Assembly: GCA_016280445.1 (NCBI GenBank)
Contig: JAEEGS010000048.1
Location: 31,526 to 95,525 of the forward strand
DNA from: Bacteroidaceae bacterium
Lineage (GTDB): Bacteria > Bacteroidota > Bacteroidia > Bacteroidales > Bacteroidaceae
Direction: 5' to 3'
DNA length: 64,000 nt
A program made the translations under genes and the position numbers. Below the pieces are notes generated by a model. That model was not told the origin of the DNA, ran no database searches, and was given only the letters and a program-made list of their open reading frames with translations. Below, piece after piece: positions 9,488 through 17,555 of the stretch. Within the stretch, counting starts at the first letter, position 1; every line of letters begins with the position of its first letter.

Positions 9488-11860
9488 TTAGTGGCTGAGG
9501 GTAAGAGGTTGATGGGCTTTGACTGCTACCTCATACTCGTGGATGCCATCGTGTGTGGCAACCAACTGAAGACCCTTGGCGGTGAGGGTGTCCTTACTGC
9601 GCAGACGGAGGGTGCCGTCCACCTGAGGAACGAGTGTTGCCCGAGTGAGGGTGCCTTTTGCCCAAGAGAGGCTCACTTCATAGCCACCACGGGCTTTGAG
9701 GCCACTGACACTGCCTTCGCTCCACACATCGGGCAGAGCAGGCAAGAGGTGGATGGCTGGGTGTTCGGCGGTGATGGGGTCGCTCTGCATGAGCATCTCG
9801 GCGATACCGGCCGTGACACCAAAGTTACCGTCAATCTGGAAGGGTGGATGGGCGTCGAAGAGATTGGGGAAGGTGCGTCCATCGGGGTACTCACGCTCCC
9901 TACCCTCGTTGGGAAGGAGGCGCAGCATATTGCTGATAATCTTGAAGGCATGGTTGCCGTCGAGCATCCGTGCCCAGAAGTTGGTCTTCCAACCAAGGCT
10001 CCAGCCTGTGGCCTGGTCGCCGCGCTGCTGAAGGGTCACACCTGCAGCTTTCCAGAGGTCGGGAGTGGTGTATGGAGATATCTGGTTGGAGGGATAAAGT
10101 CCGTAGAGATGGGAGATATGGCGGTGTTCGTCACGTGGGTCGTCCAAGTCCTCACGCCACTCCTGCAACTGGCCGTACTGCCCCACTTTCATCGGCGGCA
10201 GTTTGGAGATGGCCTTGGAAAGTTTCTGCTGATAAGCCTCATCCTCACCCAGAATCTTAGAAGCCTCCAAAGCCTGAGTGAGCACGTCGCGTACAATCTG
10301 GTTGTCCATCGTACAGCCGGCACAAACAGTGGACTGCTTGCCTCGGCCACCATGCTCGGGCGACACGCTAGGCACGACGAGAAGTTCACCATCGTGTTCC
10401 ACCATGAAGTCGAGGTAGAAGTCGGCCGCACCCTTCATGATGGGGTAATAGGTACGGAGGAAATCCTTGTCGAGCGTGTATTGGTAGTGCTCCCACAGGT
10501 GGGTGGTGAGCCATCCGCCACCATTGGGGAACATACCCCATGTGGCACCATCGATAGGACCAGCAATGCGCCAGAGGTCGGTGTTGTGGTGTGCCACCCA
10601 ACCCCGACAACCGTACATGACACGGGCGGTCTCGGCACCTGTCTCGCTGAGGTCTTTCGTCATGGAGAAGAGCGGTTCGGCAGTCTCGGAGAGGTTGCAC
10701 ACCTCAGCAGGCCAGTAATTCATCTCGGCATTGATGTTGATGGTGTATTTGGAATCCCACGGTGCATTGCGCTTGTCGTTCCACACGCCCTGCAAGTTGG
10801 CTGCCTGTCCACCCTTCTGAGAAGAAGAAATGAGCAGGTAACGGCCATAGTTGAAGAGGAGAGCCACCATACCCATGTCGGTGCTGCCATAGAACTTGTC
10901 GAGGCGCTGGTCTGTGGGAAGTTGGGCGTTGCCAGACGATGGCAACGAAAGTTTGACACGGTTATATTGTTTCTGATACTCAGCCAGATGACGTTTCAAG
11001 AGTTGATCAAACTTCATGGTCTCAGCCGCAGCAAGGAACTGTTCGTTCTTTTGTGCCGCATTGCCGCTCACGTCGTGGTAGTTCACGAAGTTGGTGGCGG
11101 CAGAGATATAGAGGGTGGCCTCGGTGGCACCTTCCACCTTCAGGGTTTCACCATCGTCTTTCACCATACCATCAGCCTTCACATCGGTGCGGCACTGAGC
11201 GGTGAGGGCTGCCTTGATGCCTTCTTGCTCCACGCCCTCGATAGTGGCCACCAAGGTCTTGCCCGTGGCATTCACCGTCAGCGGAAACTGACACTTGTGG
11301 GAAAGCGTGAAGTTCAAGGCACCCTTCTTGCTTGCCTTCACCTGCACCACCACGACGCCATCGGCCAAAGAGGCGATGACACGACGTGTGTACTTTACAT
11401 TATTATATAGGTAAGAAGTAGTGTTTGTGGCGGTCTGTAAGTTGAGTTCACGCACATAGTCCTTCACGTCCTTGTGTCCGAACTGAAGGCTGAGGCTACC
11501 CAACGTGAGGAAACGCATGCCATGAGGACCTTTGATAAACTCACGGTTGATGATGCCTTCGGCTTCCCGCTCCTTGCCATCGAAGATGAGGTTGCGCACC
11601 TCGGTGAGATGCTGCAGCGAAGTGGTGCTGTTGTTGTTGTGAGGGCCTCCGCTCCAGAAGGTCTCCTCGTTCAATTGAATCTCTTCCACATCGGTACCGC
11701 CATACACCATGGCACCCATGCGCGAGTTGCCCAACGGCAAAGCCTCCAACCACACTGTAGCAGGATGGTCATACCACAAACGGTTTGTGTTGTCGTCTGG
11801 TTCGGCCCAAATCGCCACAGCCCACAAGGCCACGGCTATCATCGTAAAAACTCTTTTCAT
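9488..11860 (-). CDS. Secreted GH95 alpha-L-fucosidase / alpha-L-galactosidase
   Basis: The 790-residue product belongs to GH95, an inverting (alpha/alpha)6 family. The N-terminal domain carries the typical RLWYDHPATVWLEALPLGNS and QLNEETFWSGGP; the central barrel carries YWPAEVCNLSE and the HGGRGKQSTVC region. ATG 11860 (MKRVFTMIAVALWAVAIWA) is preferred to the upstream ATG 11932 because it starts a signal peptide and avoids the hairpin at 11879-11941. In complex xylans (corn type) GH95 enzymes of Bacteroides remove terminal alpha-L-galactose, which fits this locus; fucose is the alternative. It has its own upstream hairpin and possible promoter. Confidence 0.93.
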   Translation of the reverse strand: MKRVFTMIAVALWAVAIWAEPDDNTNRLWYDHPATVWLEALPLGNSRMGAMVYGGTDVEEIQLNEETFWSGGPHNNNSTTSLQHLTEVRNLIFDGKEREAEGIINREFIKGPHGMRFLTLGSLSLQFGHKDVKDYVRELNLQTATNTTSYLYNNVKYTRRVIASLADGVVVVQVKASKKGALNFTLSHKCQFPLTVNATGKTLVATIEGVEQEGIKAALTAQCRTDVKADGMVKDDGETLKVEGATEATLYISAATNFVNYHDVSGNAAQKNEQFLAAAETMKFDQLLKRHLAEYQKQYNRVKLSLPSSGNAQLPTDQRLDKFYGSTDMGMVALLFNYGRYLLISSSQKGGQAANLQGVWNDKRNAPWDSKYTININAEMNYWPAEVCNLSETAEPLFSMTKDLSETGAETARVMYGCRGWVAHHNTDLWRIAGPIDGATWGMFPNGGGWLTTHLWEHYQYTLDKDFLRTYYPIMKGAADFYLDFMVEHDGELLVVPSVSPEHGGRGKQSTVCAGCTMDNQIVRDVLTQALEASKILGEDEAYQQKLSKAISKLPPMKVGQYGQLQEWREDLDDPRDEHRHISHLYGLYPSNQISPYTTPDLWKAAGVTLQQRGDQATGWSLGWKTNFWARMLDGNHAFKIISNMLRLLPNEGREREYPDGRTFPNLFDAHPPFQIDGNFGVTAGIAEMLMQSDPITAEHPAIHLLPALPDVWSEGSVSGLKARGGYEVSLSWAKGTLTRATLVPQVDGTLRLRSKDTLTAKGLQLVATHDGIHEYEVAVKAHQPLTLSH

Positions 11861-11878
11861 ACAGATTTCAGTATCAGT

Positions 11879-11941
11879 AAAAGAAACATGCCACAAAGTT
11901 CGCCCTTTTTGCCTAAACGAACTTTGTGGCATGTTTCTTTT
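11879..11941 (-). terminator. Perfect 24-bp hairpin between YARHG and GH95 genes
   Basis: Arms 11879-11902 and 11918-11941 are perfectly complementary over 24 bp with a 15-nt loop; on the minus strand the stem ends in four T. It lies 23 bp past the YARHG stop and 18 bp before the GH95 start. One arm contains GAACTTTG on the minus strand, a near match to the -7 box, so it may serve as terminator and promoter together. Confidence 0.75.
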
Positions 11942-11964
11942 CGTTGTCTGTTTGTTACATCAGG

Positions 11965-13107
11965 TCACCAATTGCCATTCACGTATTTCCACTCACGTTT
12001 CGTAAAGTCGCTGGTGTCTTGCTTCCAAGACGGGTCGGGCATATACCACCAGAACTTGTTGAAGTAGGCCTGCAAGCCCTTGTCCTTGAACACGTAACCA
12101 CGGTGAGCGTAAGGAAGGTTTCGCATGATACGTTTCTGTTCGGCAGAAGCAGTCTCGCTGTCGAGCATGGGCCAAAAGGTATCGCTGCGGTCGTAGTACC
12201 AGCCTAAAGGCTTTTCGCCTTCCTCAAGATACTGATAATTGTCAACCGATACGATATTCAGGTTTTCTGAAGGACGGAAAGCTGTCTTGTGCCACTCCAC
12301 CATACCATTTCTCAACGTCACCTCCACGTAGGAGTTCTCGTCATCAAACCTTCTGGTACGAACCTTGCCAACACCTTCCTTCACCACCCAGTTGGCACCT
12401 TGGAACAGCGATGAACTGACTCCAAAATACTTGGCGGTCTTGTCTGCTCTGATGCGCAGGGTGAAGTCATCAATCTGGCTGTTCGCCCATCGCATGGCAG
12501 GCTTCAGCCAATAAGGTACCTCGAACGTGCGCATCACTCCGTAGGACATCGTGTAGCGATAGGTGTGATGGACGGTGTTCTTTCCCTCCTTGAAAAATGC
12601 CTGGAAATAGTAAACATAAGAGAAGTTGACAGACTCTTTGGTGTTCTTGTTGATAAGGGTGCATCCGTAGTCCTCAATATCTTCATTCGGATTCGGCACA
12701 CGCCACACATTCAGGTCGAGCGGAGCCAAGTCGCTTTCACCCTCTTCGCCAGAAGCCGTCACGCCAGTCTTATAGGGCAACACCTGACCATTCATCTCCA
12801 CGGTGAAGTTGAAGATGTAGGGATGTCCCTTGGTAGGTTGGAACGTGCCTTCGTCCGCATTGTAGGGAGCAGCAGCCTCAAAGCCCATGTCCACCGTCTT
12901 TGCCTTGCCACGGTTCGTGAACTCATACTGTACATCCACTAGTGCCGTGCCATCGTCACAAAGACTAATGGTCAGCACTTCTTTTGTCACAGCCACATCC
13001 GTCTCCTTCAGCGGCACCAACTGGTTGCCATTCACGAAGAAGACACCATCGTTGGCCATTACCATGGCTGTCACCAGCCATAAAAGCATGAATGTCATTT
13101 TTTTCAT
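11965..13107 (-). CDS. Secreted YARHG-domain protein
   Basis: The 380-residue product has signal peptide MKKMTFMLLWLVTAMVMA (start 13107; a longer frame to 13167 lacks a sensible leader). Residues about 20-260 form a beta-rich domain opening NDGVFFVNGNQLVPLKETDV, similar in pattern to DUF4424-type proteins. The C-terminal 60 residues are a YARHG domain (RNLPYAHRGYVFKDKGLQAY), here with AHR instead of ARH. YARHG is an extracellular domain of unknown role, sometimes found near peptidoglycan or cell-surface functions. It sits between GH30 and GH95 on the same strand, but a link to xylan is inferred only from position. Confidence 0.8.
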   Translation of the reverse strand: MKKMTFMLLWLVTAMVMANDGVFFVNGNQLVPLKETDVAVTKEVLTISLCDDGTALVDVQYEFTNRGKAKTVDMGFEAAAPYNADEGTFQPTKGHPYIFNFTVEMNGQVLPYKTGVTASGEEGESDLAPLDLNVWRVPNPNEDIEDYGCTLINKNTKESVNFSYVYYFQAFFKEGKNTVHHTYRYTMSYGVMRTFEVPYWLKPAMRWANSQIDDFTLRIRADKTAKYFGVSSSLFQGANWVVKEGVGKVRTRRFDDENSYVEVTLRNGMVEWHKTAFRPSENLNIVSVDNYQYLEEGEKPLGWYYDRSDTFWPMLDSETASAEQKRIMRNLPYAHRGYVFKDKGLQAYFNKFWWYMPDPSWKQDTSDFTKREWKYVNGNW

Positions 13108-13183
13108 ATCCAGCATGTTTTTTGCGTTTAACGTGGCGAAGGTAAGGCAAAAACTCGACACAAGCAAGAATTTGCCTCCTTTT

Positions 13184-15733
13184 TTACTTCACAAACACCT
13201 TTTTGCCCTCGCGGATGTATATGCCACGGGTGGGGTGTGCCACTTGCTGACCATTGAGGTTAAACCACTTACCCGTCGGTTTGCCATCGGCTGGCGTTGC
13301 CGTAATGCCCGTGGCGGTGAAGGAGATGGGCAAGAAGTCGTCCGTCATTTCAGGCTGTGCATATACGCCGAAGGGAGCAAGGCTACTGGTTTGAGTCAAC
13401 CGTTGCAGTCCCCACAGACCTTCACTCTGGGCCAGCACGTAGTCGCCAGCATTCAGCGAAGTTTGGGCATAAGTTCCACGCAACAGGTCAGTCAACGGAC
13501 TGGCAGCCCACGACACGTCGCCAGAACCGACGAACGTAAAGGTGCCTTCGCCCTGAACCAGCACCGGCTGATGAGCCTGAATAGTTTCCGCTGATTCAGC
13601 CTCCAGATTGGCATTCAACGTATAAGCGGTGACACCCTCCGGAACAGCGGCATCAAATGGCAGCATCAGCAGACGCATGCCATTCAACGTGAAGGTGGCA
13701 CTGGCCGATTCGGCCGTGAAGGCTGTAGCAGGACGGAAGTCACCACCCTCTTCGCTCAACTGCAAGGTCTGACATGTAGAACCTGTCACGACGTTGGCGC
13801 CTGCAAGTGTGGTGCCATCGGCAACATAGACAACTTTGTTGGTACCCTCCAGCCAAGGGAACGTCTCAGGCAAGTTGGTGACACCCTTGAAGTCGAGACT
13901 GGTGCAGGTTGGATCGGTGGTATAGTCAAGCACATAACTGTCGTCGGCCACGTATGCTCCTGTGAGCGTGGCGGAATAGTTCGTGCCAAGATACACATTG
14001 CCAAACGTGATGCTCAATGTGGAACTCCAGTTATTGTTGGTCAGCGAAATCAGTCCGATGCAGCCGTCTGTCAGCGTGGCTGGCGAGAGGTCGAGAACCA
14101 ACGAGAAGTTCTCACGGCGATTGAGGTCAAGTTCGCCATAATCATGCGTGGACACCTTCCCATTCTTATTCACATAGGTCAGCGTCGTCAAGGCACTGGT
14201 GTAGTTGAGAGTGGAAGACACTTTCTTCACCTCCATCACCAACTGGTTGTAGCGGTCGCCAAGAGCGACATAGCCGTACGAGGCAGTGGTGCGGGATGAG
14301 ATGAGCGGATTCGAATGGTCGAACGTCTTGGTCTTATTGCTGATTTTATAAGCTGTACCGAAGCCAGTCTTCGTCACACTTTGGTCGTCCAAACGGTCGA
14401 AACGGGTAGAAGTTCCCTTCATGTCACTCTGCTGACGGTCTTTGCTGCGCACGAAAAGGACTGTATTCACACTCTGGGCCACGATTCTGACAACAGGACG
14501 GCAAACATCCTCGTCATATCTCAGCGTCGTATTGGTCAAGCTACTGGTTTTAGATGTCCTGCACATTTTTCCCCCCTTCGTGTAGAAAGGCAAGTCCATG
14601 GTCAAATCGACCGCCTCTGTACCCGTATTGGCCATCACAGCCACCACGGTGTCGCCTGTCTGGGAGAGATAAGCAGACCCTTCCAAGGAGCCTCCTGAGA
14701 ACGTGGCATCAATGCGGGTCATGCCTGTCACGAAACGGGCAAAGTGAGCCATCACATATCCACGCTTCGTCACGACACCAGAAGAGGTGCCATACTCCCC
14801 ATCACCCAACGGACCGTAGAACCGCTTGCCTGCATAGTGAATCCAAGCATTGAAGTCGCCCACCATACAGGTGTTGATGGCACGGAAGAAGTTAAAGAAA
14901 TCTGAAGAAAAGTTGAAGTTACGCTTGGTCGCCGCATTCTCATTCCAGTTAATCAGGTATTCAGTCATCCAGATCTCCTTCCCCTTCTTGGCCAAGTTTT
15001 TATAAGCAGACTGGATGCCACCGTACTGGTGTCCTCCGTAGATGTCAAAGCAGTTGATAACATCATCGGTATTGAGCGCATTGACATAGCCATCGCTAAC
15101 GGCCAATGTCTCAGGAGCCATAATCTTGCAACTGATGGAACGACCATACAGTTTGACAAACTCTGCAATCTCACCTGCAGACCAGAGACATCCTGCATAT
15201 TTGGCATTCCAGTCGGGTTCATTCTGGATAGAGATGGCATCGAGTTCCACCCCGTTCTGACGCAGATATTGTACATAGTCCTCCAAATATTGTGCATAGT
15301 CAGGCCAATTCTCGCGCTTGAGGCTACCCTTGACGCCCGCACTGGTTTCTGCATCAATGCTGTTATTGGTTTTCCACTCGGCAGGCTGTCCCCACGGAGA
15401 GGCGAAGACTATAAGCCCCATCTGCTTGGCTTTCTTGGCCGTCTCCAATGACTGATACCACGATGACCTTCCGATAGGAATGTAGATACGCATAATGTTG
15501 CAACCCACGGTGCTCGACTTTCCCCACACCTTCTGGATGTCGGTCGTGGACATGTGGTTATACTGGAACTGAGGAGAGCAGACAAACGCTCCAAAGCCCG
15601 TGATGCGCTGATGGGTGACCCCTGCATCGAAACGGGCTGTAGCACTTTGCTGTGCTTCAGCCATCGAAGCCATTCCCACCATCAAAGCCAAAAATATCTT
15701 GCGAAGCATACCATTTCTTTTCATCTGATTCAT
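13184..15733 (-). CDS. Secreted GH30 xylanase with long C-terminal region and sorting-type tail
   Basis: The 849-residue product has a signal peptide ending MAEAQ (starts at ATG 15733, 15724 or 15709 are possible). Residues about 30-430 are a GH30 catalytic barrel and side beta domain: acid/base E172 in ISIQNEPDW and nucleophile E258 in IWMTEYL. The pattern is like subfamily 8 glucuronoxylanases, which cut beside glucuronic-acid side chains. Residues about 450-600 resemble a binding sandwich; about 620-815 match the module of the protein encoded at 4192-6306; the end (GKWFNLNGQQVAHPTRGIYI, then REGKKVFVK) is the shared tail. It begins 22 bp after the CE1 gene. Confidence 0.92.
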   Translation of the reverse strand: MNQMKRNGMLRKIFLALMVGMASMAEAQQSATARFDAGVTHQRITGFGAFVCSPQFQYNHMSTTDIQKVWGKSSTVGCNIMRIYIPIGRSSWYQSLETAKKAKQMGLIVFASPWGQPAEWKTNNSIDAETSAGVKGSLKRENWPDYAQYLEDYVQYLRQNGVELDAISIQNEPDWNAKYAGCLWSAGEIAEFVKLYGRSISCKIMAPETLAVSDGYVNALNTDDVINCFDIYGGHQYGGIQSAYKNLAKKGKEIWMTEYLINWNENAATKRNFNFSSDFFNFFRAINTCMVGDFNAWIHYAGKRFYGPLGDGEYGTSSGVVTKRGYVMAHFARFVTGMTRIDATFSGGSLEGSAYLSQTGDTVVAVMANTGTEAVDLTMDLPFYTKGGKMCRTSKTSSLTNTTLRYDEDVCRPVVRIVAQSVNTVLFVRSKDRQQSDMKGTSTRFDRLDDQSVTKTGFGTAYKISNKTKTFDHSNPLISSRTTASYGYVALGDRYNQLVMEVKKVSSTLNYTSALTTLTYVNKNGKVSTHDYGELDLNRRENFSLVLDLSPATLTDGCIGLISLTNNNWSSTLSITFGNVYLGTNYSATLTGAYVADDSYVLDYTTDPTCTSLDFKGVTNLPETFPWLEGTNKVVYVADGTTLAGANVVTGSTCQTLQLSEEGGDFRPATAFTAESASATFTLNGMRLLMLPFDAAVPEGVTAYTLNANLEAESAETIQAHQPVLVQGEGTFTFVGSGDVSWAASPLTDLLRGTYAQTSLNAGDYVLAQSEGLWGLQRLTQTSSLAPFGVYAQPEMTDDFLPISFTATGITATPADGKPTGKWFNLNGQQVAHPTRGIYIREGKKVFVK

Positions 15734-15755
15734 GTTATTTCTCTATGATACAAAT

Positions 15756-17546
15756 TTACTTGACAAACACTTTCTTACCATCATGGATATAAAAACCATG
15801 AGTGGGGTGTTCCACCTGTTGACCATTGAGGTTGAACCACTTACCTTTCCGCTTCTCATCGACTGCCACCGTTGTGACACCCGTGGCGGTATACCCTTTT
15901 TGGTAGAGAGACAAGTAACCTATCACGGCATCACTCCACGCAGAATCAGCAGAATAGATGGCAATCACGTATTCGTCCTCCTCTTCAATCTCAAAGTCGA
16001 AGTTCTTCTGTACCACCGTACTAAAATCGTTGGCCGCATTATTACCAATGTTGACGCTGGGTTTGTAGGTCTGCGAAGCCACCTCCTGACCGTTTTTCTT
16101 CTCTATGCAGATGGTGACAGGAGTAAACCCGGGCTGGTTCCAATTGCAAATCTTATACTTCAACTGATAATTACCAGGAGCCAGTTTCAACGTGGCGTTC
16201 GTTGCGTTCAAGCCATATTTGGCATAGCCAGAACGCGTTCCACCGTCCTTGTTGCGGAAGTAAAGTCCGTAGTTGAACGCATGCTTCGAACCCGTGAACT
16301 GCAAAATACGGCAGCCCATGGAATAGCCATTACTATATCCTGTGCGCTTTTCATCGCCATCATAAGTTGTCCATCCTGCAGGAATGCTCGCATTTTCCGT
16401 GAAGAAAGTCGAAAAAGTATAATTGGATACCGGTGCACCAAAAGTCACCTCCACCGTGGCCGTTGATGTCTCGCCATCATTGTCGGTGGCCACCGCCTGC
16501 AACTTGTGCTTACCAGCCGGTGCATCCACCAACGTGGCGGTGTAAGGCTGTCCTGTACACGTGGCTATCAACGTGCTGCCATCGTAGAACTCCACCTTCT
16601 CAATGGTGCCGTTCGGGTCGGAAGCCGTAGCGGTGATGGTCACAGATGGGAAGGTGGCCTCGCCTGTTGGGGCAAAACATGTGTAAACAAGCCCTGCCTT
16701 CGGAGCGGTGATAGATACATTCGGAGCGGTCTTGTTGAGAGAGTAATTCTTGCAGAAGTTCCACATCTCCTTACCCGTGTACACAGCAGGTTCCTTGCAC
16801 ACCCAGTGGCCTTTGTCTGCCAACTCCAACAACTTGACTTCGACGCCGTCGTTGCCTGGTGCCCAAGTATACATCTTGGCATTGAACCCGTTGTAATTAT
16901 TCACCACCTTGGCTGTTGTAGGACAGCCGTTGTGGTTAATCCATACGTTCAATGCAGGCTGCGCACCACTGTACCCACACACATCGTCACCTGTACCATG
17001 GATATGCAGGATAGGTAGCGGACGCACATTAGCATTGGCCGTTGCGCCGCCCATCGGATAACCGCTGACAGGAACGAAAGCGGCAATGAGGTCGGGAATC
17101 TTGTTCATGGCATGGTAGGTAAACATACCACCCATGGAGAAGCCACCGAGATAGACGCGGTTGGTGTCAATCTTGTATTTCTTCACCATCTCGTCAATCA
17201 GCGCCTTCACAAAGTTGATGTCGCGGTCGCCAGAAATATCCCACTGATTGCTAATGCCGTTTGGGAAAACAATGACGAACTTGGCGGTGTCGCAAACGTT
17301 TTCTATGCTAATCTTCCTTTCAGGATTTTGAGTATCCCTGAACTGCGTGTTCAACATGTAGTTGGCATCCTGACCCGAACCATGACAGAAGATGAACAGC
17401 GGGCGGTTCTCTCCCAGATTCTGTGGAGCATACGAGATGTAAGTACGGTTCGTGCCACCGACATTCAACGTGCTGGTCTGTGCCACAACGGGCAACGAAG
17501 CAAGGCTCAACAGGGCCACAATGGCCATTACGATAAACTTTTTCAT
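15756..17546 (-). CDS. Secreted CE1 esterase with Ig-like domain and sorting-type tail
   Basis: The 596-residue product has signal peptide MKKFIVMAIVALLSLASLPVVAQ. Residues about 25-275 are an alpha/beta-hydrolase of the CE1 (LpqC/feruloyl-acetyl-xylan esterase) type: S137 in GGFSMGG is the nucleophile, and the catalytic His is probably in DKGHWV. A bacterial Ig-like domain follows (about 285-375), then a sandwich region (about 380-550) that may bind carbohydrate, then the tail FNLNGQQVEHPTHGFYIHDG. It is 9 bp from the CotH gene upstream and 22 bp from GH30 downstream, so it is in one operon with them. Acetyl or feruloyl specificity is open. Confidence 0.9.
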   Translation of the reverse strand: MKKFIVMAIVALLSLASLPVVAQTSTLNVGGTNRTYISYAPQNLGENRPLFIFCHGSGQDANYMLNTQFRDTQNPERKISIENVCDTAKFVIVFPNGISNQWDISGDRDINFVKALIDEMVKKYKIDTNRVYLGGFSMGGMFTYHAMNKIPDLIAAFVPVSGYPMGGATANANVRPLPILHIHGTGDDVCGYSGAQPALNVWINHNGCPTTAKVVNNYNGFNAKMYTWAPGNDGVEVKLLELADKGHWVCKEPAVYTGKEMWNFCKNYSLNKTAPNVSITAPKAGLVYTCFAPTGEATFPSVTITATASDPNGTIEKVEFYDGSTLIATCTGQPYTATLVDAPAGKHKLQAVATDNDGETSTATVEVTFGAPVSNYTFSTFFTENASIPAGWTTYDGDEKRTGYSNGYSMGCRILQFTGSKHAFNYGLYFRNKDGGTRSGYAKYGLNATNATLKLAPGNYQLKYKICNWNQPGFTPVTICIEKKNGQEVASQTYKPSVNIGNNAANDFSTVVQKNFDFEIEEEDEYVIAIYSADSAWSDAVIGYLSLYQKGYTATGVTTVAVDEKRKGKWFNLNGQQVEHPTHGFYIHDGKKVFVK

Positions 17547-17555
17547 ATAGAAATC

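Noticed and set aside
9471..9488. Small palindrome AATCAGAG-CA-CTCTGATT after the GH95 gene
   Set aside because: Eight-bp arms overlap the stop codon and no T-run follows, so a terminator call is not justified.
9491..11410. Plus-strand open frame of 639 codons opposite GH95
   Set aside because: Antisense shadow of a clear GH95 gene; no recognisable domain or promoter.
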